NCBI GenBank assembly: GCA_016845175.1
Contig: JAERTD010000077.1
Coordinates: 95,232-159,231, forward strand
Length of the DNA: 64,000 nucleotides
From: Bacteroidota bacterium
Lineage (GTDB): Bacteria; Bacteroidota; Bacteroidia; Bacteroidales; F082
Direction of reading: 5' to 3'
The translations under genes and the position numbers were made by a program. This document shows positions 60,729-64,000 of this stretch, one piece after another (position 1 is the stretch's first letter; each line of letters starts with the position of its first letter). The notes under the pieces are model-generated. The model was not told where the DNA came from, did not search any database, and saw only the letters and a program-made list of their open reading frames with translations.

Positions 60729-60763
60729 AAAGCATTCTCTGGATCTGCAGAGAATGCTTTTTT
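60729..60763 (+). terminator. Terminator after the AOR gene
   Basis: AGCATTCTCT, loop of 8, AGAGAATGCT followed by T: a perfect 10-bp stem. Confidence 0.93.
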
Positions 60764-60796
60764 AAATTAATACATAAACTAGTAATAATCAAGCAT

Positions 60797-61078
60797 ATGT
60801 TCACAGTAAACGAATATTTTGACGGCCAGGTAAAATCCCTGGGATTTGAAAATAGTGACGGCCCAACAACCATAGGTGTAATGGCTGCTGGCGAATACGA
60901 ATTTGGCACATCCAGTGTTGAATTCATGACTGTTACTTCAGGTGAAATGACCATTTTACTGGAAGGTGAAACAGAATGGAAGACCTATAAGGAGTTCGAA
61001 ACTTTCAGGGTTGAGAAAGACAGCAAATTTAAGGTAAAAGTAGCCCAGGCTACCGCCTACAGCTGCCTCTACAAATAG
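60797..61078 (+). CDS. ppnP: Pyrimidine/purine nucleoside phosphorylase PpnP
   Basis: 93 residues of a single cupin domain. It begins FTVNEYFDGQVKSLGFENSDG, and GVMAAGEYEFGTSSVEFMTVTSGEM marks the PpnP/DUF1255 family, which phosphorolyses several nucleosides. It lies in the AOR-to-TonB region but has its own likely transcription. Confidence 0.9.
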   Translation: MFTVNEYFDGQVKSLGFENSDGPTTIGVMAAGEYEFGTSSVEFMTVTSGEMTILLEGETEWKTYKEFETFRVEKDSKFKVKVAQATAYSCLYK

Positions 61079-61124
61079 GCTATATCGATTCATTCTAAAT
61101 AGAGCCGGAATCACTCAAAACTTA

Positions 61125-61139
61125 CCGTTTTAACAACGG
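61125..61139. promoter_or_regulatory. Inverted repeat upstream of the ModE-like gene
   Basis: CCGTT-ttaac-AACGG, a 5-bp arm repeat just upstream of the -7 element at 61157-61164. It is a possible operator. Confidence 0.3.
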
Positions 61140-61156
61140 AATTCATATTTCATTTC

Positions 61157-61164
61157 TACATTTG
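61157..61164 (+). promoter_or_regulatory. -7 promoter element of the ModE-like gene
   Basis: TACATTTG matches TAnnTTTG, 44 nt before the ATG at 61209. Confidence 0.55.
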
Positions 61165-61208
61165 CAGGCGATATGTAATGAATCCCATATCGAACTAAAG
61201 AGAAAACT

Positions 61209-61580
61209 ATGAAACCACCTAGGAGTTCCAGAAACGACGTATTCCTGAAGTATAAATTGTGGTTGTCTGCCCTGTCTGGAGAAGGAATTATTGGAGAAGG
61301 ACAATACAAACTACTGCGAGCCATTGAGGAACATGGTTCCCTAAAAGCGGCTTCAGATATCCTGGAAACCAGCTACAGAAAGGCATGGGGAGACATTAAA
61401 AAGGCGGAGGAGCTTTTGGGATACGATTTAACTGAGAAACACCGGGGTGGCAAGGACGGTGGCAAGTCCATACTTTCAGAAAAAGCAAAAACACTGCTGG
61501 AGGCTTATGATGCCCTTCACAAGAAAATGGATGACGCCATTGAAGATGCTTATTCAGATTTTAAAGAAACCATAAAATAA
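61209..61580 (+). CDS. ModE-type winged-helix regulator (DNA-binding domain only)
   Basis: 123 residues. The ModE/LysR-type helix-turn-helix is visible as LSGEGIIGEGQYKLLRAIEE, GSLKAASDILETSYRKAWGDIKKAEELLG, the wing region EKHRGGKDGGKSILSEKAK and a C-terminal helix. ModE senses molybdate or tungstate through TOBE domains, which are missing here, so a partner or another sensing mode is needed. Its location downstream of an AOR gene points to a molybdenum/tungsten role. Confidence 0.85.
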   Translation: MKPPRSSRNDVFLKYKLWLSALSGEGIIGEGQYKLLRAIEEHGSLKAASDILETSYRKAWGDIKKAEELLGYDLTEKHRGGKDGGKSILSEKAKTLLEAYDALHKKMDDAIEDAYSDFKETIK

Positions 61581-61620
61581 TTAGTTCTTATAAATACTAA
61601 GGATTGTCAGAATCCAGAGG

Positions 61621-62370
61621 ATGGTAAAGGTATTGATTGGCATAGATGATACCGACAATAAAGAAAGTCGGGGTACAGGGTTCAATTCAAGGGAGCTTGC
61701 GAAAGCCATTGAAGACCAGGGACTTGGAAAGGTCTTCGGAATAACCCGTCACCAGTTGTATATACACGATGACATACCTTACACATCTCAGAACAGCTCG
61801 GCCTGCCTTGATGTAGCTACTGAATCGATGGAAGACTTAATAGTATTCTGTACTCAGTTCATGACCGACATAGGCGCTATTGGGTCCGATGTTGGACTCT
61901 GCATCACCAGACAGGAAGGAATTGGAGAGGAAGTACTCCATTGGGGCAGACAGGCTAAGTCGGTGGTTCTAAGTATGGATGCCGCCAGAGCCATTGCGTC
62001 CAAAGAGGGTATTGTTCTCAAAGGCCTTACTGGAACCAGGGTAGGCATCATTGGCGCCCTGGCAGCTGTGGGCTTAAGGGCGGGTGGAAATGATGGCCGA
62101 TTCATCTGGATACAATCGAAAAAAAACTTACGTGATATTGAACATGGGGTGAAAACCGTAGACTATCTCTGCAATTATGCAGGCATTAACAAAGTTCAAC
62201 CCATTGAAAATGAAATTGTAAAACCTGAAGACAGGGTTTTTCTCAATGATTGGGCAAGACCTGTTCTGAAGAATCATAATTCTGTCTTGGTGGTTGAAAG
62301 AAATTATAACAATAAAGATTATGAATGGAGATGTGCGACAAAGGCCTATATTAAAAGCCTTTCCAACTAG
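61621..62370 (+). CDS. TiaS-like protein lacking the OB-fold and zinc domain
   Basis: 249 residues. The N-terminal VKVLIGIDDTDNKESRGTGF and DIPYTSQNSSACLDVA, followed by the GALAAVGLRAGGNDGRF part, resemble the catalytic core of TiaS (tRNA-Ile2 2-agmatinylcytidine synthetase; DUF1743). Archaeal TiaS is about 420 residues with extra OB-fold and zinc-ribbon domains; here they are absent. Bacteria normally use TilS-made lysidine for this tRNA, so the protein likely has another role. It follows the ModE-like gene after 40 bp, within a probable metal/AOR cluster. Confidence 0.72.
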   Translation: MVKVLIGIDDTDNKESRGTGFNSRELAKAIEDQGLGKVFGITRHQLYIHDDIPYTSQNSSACLDVATESMEDLIVFCTQFMTDIGAIGSDVGLCITRQEGIGEEVLHWGRQAKSVVLSMDAARAIASKEGIVLKGLTGTRVGIIGALAAVGLRAGGNDGRFIWIQSKKNLRDIEHGVKTVDYLCNYAGINKVQPIENEIVKPEDRVFLNDWARPVLKNHNSVLVVERNYNNKDYEWRCATKAYIKSLSN

Positions 62371-62896
62371 TGAAACCCTGTCGGGTGTCTTAGAAGTCAT
62401 CTTACTGTTTTTGGCAGGCATACTGGCTATCGTGCTGCATGCCCGCTTAAGAACTCCCATAAATATACCTGGTCATCATGGCCTTGAATTTATGGCAATT
62501 ATTCTGGCTGCCCGACTAAGTTCGAACCTAAAATGGGCTTCCAGTTTTTCAGCCCTGGGTATTGGCCTATTCATTCTCTTTCCAGTTTTGGGCTTTAAAG
62601 ACCCAATGATGGGGTTTAACTATATGTTGCCTTGCTTGTTCATGGATCTTGCCTATTTTGTTTTTAGTAATCGCAAGTACAATAAACTGGCATTATCCAT
62701 TGCTGCCGGTTTCGGCTATATGCTCATTCCTTTAAGCAGGTTGATTACAACCACACTTACAGGATATCCTTATGGGGCATTTATTAAGCATGGTTTTCTG
62801 ACACCTATTACTACTTTCCTGTTATTTGGGTTGCTGGGTGGTATACTGGGTACAGGGCTTCATCTGATCATCAAAAGAGTATTTTCAAAAAAATAA
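62321..62896 (+). CDS. Small integral membrane protein, possibly ECF-type S-component-like
   Basis: 191 residues from the ATG at 62321, which overlaps the end of the TiaS-like gene by 50 bp in another frame; no later in-frame ATG is near. It has about five to six membrane segments and a motif FGLLGGILGTGLHLI at its end that recalls S components of ECF vitamin/metal transporters. The family is not recognised with confidence. The overlap and spacing argue that it is expressed with the TiaS-like gene. Confidence 0.55.
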   Translation: MNGDVRQRPILKAFPTSETLSGVLEVILLFLAGILAIVLHARLRTPINIPGHHGLEFMAIILAARLSSNLKWASSFSALGIGLFILFPVLGFKDPMMGFNYMLPCLFMDLAYFVFSNRKYNKLALSIAAGFGYMLIPLSRLITTTLTGYPYGAFIKHGFLTPITTFLLFGLLGGILGTGLHLIIKRVFSKK

Positions 62897-62902
62897 AACC
62901 TA

Positions 62903-62928
62903 AGAGCGGTTCAACTTGGATCGCTTTT
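62903..62928 (+). terminator. Hairpin after the membrane-protein gene
   Basis: AGCGGTTC, loop AACTT, GGATCGCT: an 8-bp stem with two G-T pairs and a short T tail. It ends about 16 bp before the next ATG, so it could also act as an attenuator. Confidence 0.6.
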
Positions 62929-62943
62929 CCATTGATAATCGTT

Positions 62944-63843
62944 ATGCATTATTTTACATATCGTTTAATATTTTTAGCCACAGCTGCTTTGCTTATGATG
63001 AGTAGTTGTACAAAAGATGCGGTTGAACACCCACCGCCAAGTATACAATTTGTTCTCGGTGAAGGCTACGTCTCTAAGGACACTACTATAGCCTTTGGCA
63101 GCCCCTTTCGCATTGGTATCCAGGCCAGTAATCCCAGTGTAAACCTGACCAATTTTATTATTAAACTGGAAGGCGAAATCCTTGAGACTGTGTTGGATTC
63201 GGGTATGAACACCCCCAGCCTATCTTATGAGAAGACCTGGCTAAAAGGTTTGGAAGAAAAGGAAATATGGCGGTTTATTATTCGCGACAGGGATGGTAAA
63301 TCCTCAGAAATAAGCGTTGCCGTTAGCAAAAGTCCAGATACTCAATTTGGCCCTGTTCATTATGCCCAGGATATCCATTTGGGTGCCCAACTTCATGATG
63401 CCGGCAGCTTTTTCTCCCTAACGTCCTACGAAGTATATGATCTGGAACAAGCATTTCTGAACCAAACTATAATGGATTTATGTTACTATTACGATTTTAT
63501 CGATACGGATGAGAATACGGTGGCATCCCCTGGAGCTAATATTGATGAAACAGTCTACCCGGGTGAGCACGGGCTCATTCACTGGGACACCAGAAGAACC
63601 GCTCGATTCAAAAAGATTGACATCACTGCTGATGATTTTTATGCTGCCACCAACGACAGCCTTTTGGTTGTCAGCTATGGGCAATCGGATGGTAACCGAA
63701 AAGCCAAAAACCTCACGGCCGGTGATATATTCTCATTCAAAAATGAGGATGGACGCATGGGAATGTTCCTGGTCAATTTTACTTCAGGGACAGATCAGGG
63801 CGATATCCGACTAGACATCAAAATTCAGGACCAAACGAAATGA
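62944..63843 (+). CDS. Predicted surface lipoprotein paired with a TonB-dependent receptor
   Basis: About 299 residues. The signal peptide (YRLIFLATAALLMMSSC) ends in a lipobox. Two beta-rich domains follow: an Ig-like N-terminal one (SIQFVLGEGYVSKDTTIAFG to about 130) and a C-terminal domain (HYAQDIHLGAQLHDAGSFFS onward). No family is recognised. The stop overlaps the start of a TonB receptor gene (ATGA), so the two are translationally coupled, as for lipoprotein/receptor pairs that capture and import a ligand. The ATG at 62944 is chosen over the TTG at 62932. Confidence 0.72.
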   Translation: MHYFTYRLIFLATAALLMMSSCTKDAVEHPPPSIQFVLGEGYVSKDTTIAFGSPFRIGIQASNPSVNLTNFIIKLEGEILETVLDSGMNTPSLSYEKTWLKGLEEKEIWRFIIRDRDGKSSEISVAVSKSPDTQFGPVHYAQDIHLGAQLHDAGSFFSLTSYEVYDLEQAFLNQTIMDLCYYYDFIDTDENTVASPGANIDETVYPGEHGLIHWDTRRTARFKKIDITADDFYAATNDSLLVVSYGQSDGNRKAKNLTAGDIFSFKNEDGRMGMFLVNFTSGTDQGDIRLDIKIQDQTK

Positions 63844-64000
63844 AAACAAGATTCACCACAAGCCTAATTCTTTTGTTATCAGCCCTTATGGCTGGAGGAC
63901 AAAGCCTGAGCATGGATGACACCCTGAACATTCCACAGGTAGTTATTACAGCCAATCGTGGTATAAGCAAGATCATGGATGTCCCGGCAACAGTAGCCGT
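63840..64000 (+). CDS. TonB-dependent receptor, N-terminal fragment (runs off the window)
   Basis: The first 53 codons are visible. They encode a signal peptide (TSLILLLSALMAGGQ) and the beginning of a plug domain after a short TonB box-like linker (LNIPQVVITANRGISKIMDVPATVA). The rest lies beyond 64000. Its start overlaps the preceding lipoprotein gene. Its position in the AOR/ModE-like region makes it a candidate importer of tungstate/molybdate or a related chelate; this is inference. Confidence 0.8.
   Translation, partial: MKTRFTTSLILLLSALMAGGQSLSMDDTLNIPQVVITANRGISKIMDVPATVA

Overview
The window looks like a chromosome segment of a Bacteroidota bacterium. The evidence is moderate A+T content, many promoters of the Bacteroidota type (a -7 element TAnnTTTG), type IX secretion (T9SS) sorting domains, a LruC-domain lipoprotein, an E1 alpha/beta dehydrogenase fusion, TonB-dependent receptors and many small lipoproteins. 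A tungsten-type aldehyde oxidoreductase region suggests an anaerobic or facultative life style. The order or genus cannot be fixed from this sequence alone.

Layout. 1-5.4 kb: an Rrf2 regulator divergent from a ten-helix heavy-metal exporter, then a PAPS/APS reductase, a MATE pump, and a PadR-PspC pair with a perfect 25-bp inverted repeat as likely PadR operator. 5.5-12.2 kb: the E1 fusion, a VWA protein, and a tightly packed run LpxR-like / DUF493 / CrcB / unknown / acylphosphatase. 12.2-19.5 kb: secreted lipoproteins, the tRNA-modifying methyltransferase MnmD, a predicted 3'-5' exonuclease and an FN3-alpha/beta hydrolase. 19.6-29.9 kb: a stand-alone Cas4-like nuclease, DnaB, SucC, LolD, a 13-repeat TPR protein with a small TPR partner, a class V aminotransferase and a 53-residue membrane protein. 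30.0-33.8 kb: an OmpR-type two-component system divergent from a secreted acidic protein, with four phased GGTTAAA repeats between them. 34-42 kb: a prolyl oligopeptidase and a glycoside hydrolase run (GH3, DUF4838, GH29). 42.2-47.4 kb: an RSH (p)ppGpp enzyme with a degenerate hydrolase site, then ClpS, NfeD, FloA, a Nudix hydrolase and an OsmC protein.

47.5-53.2 kb is a vitamin B12 uptake operon under a cobalamin riboswitch. It holds two T9SS-sorted surface proteins, a BtuB-like TonB receptor and a beta-propeller lipoprotein resembling BtuG. 53.4-57.1 kb holds a small lipoprotein, an MHS-type transporter, an EthD-like protein and P5C dehydrogenase.

57.4-64.0 kb is the most interesting part. 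An aldehyde:ferredoxin oxidoreductase gene (tungstopterin family) lies divergent from ThiS-like and ThiF-like genes. It is followed by PpnP, a ModE-type DNA-binding protein, a truncated TiaS-like protein, a small integral membrane protein, a lipoprotein and the start of a TonB-dependent receptor. I read this as a candidate tungsten or molybdenum island covering cofactor sulfuration, enzyme, metal regulator and perhaps dedicated outer-membrane uptake. The role of the TiaS-like protein is unknown. Its last gene runs off the window.

No tRNA, rRNA, CRISPR array, insertion sequence or prophage was recognised.
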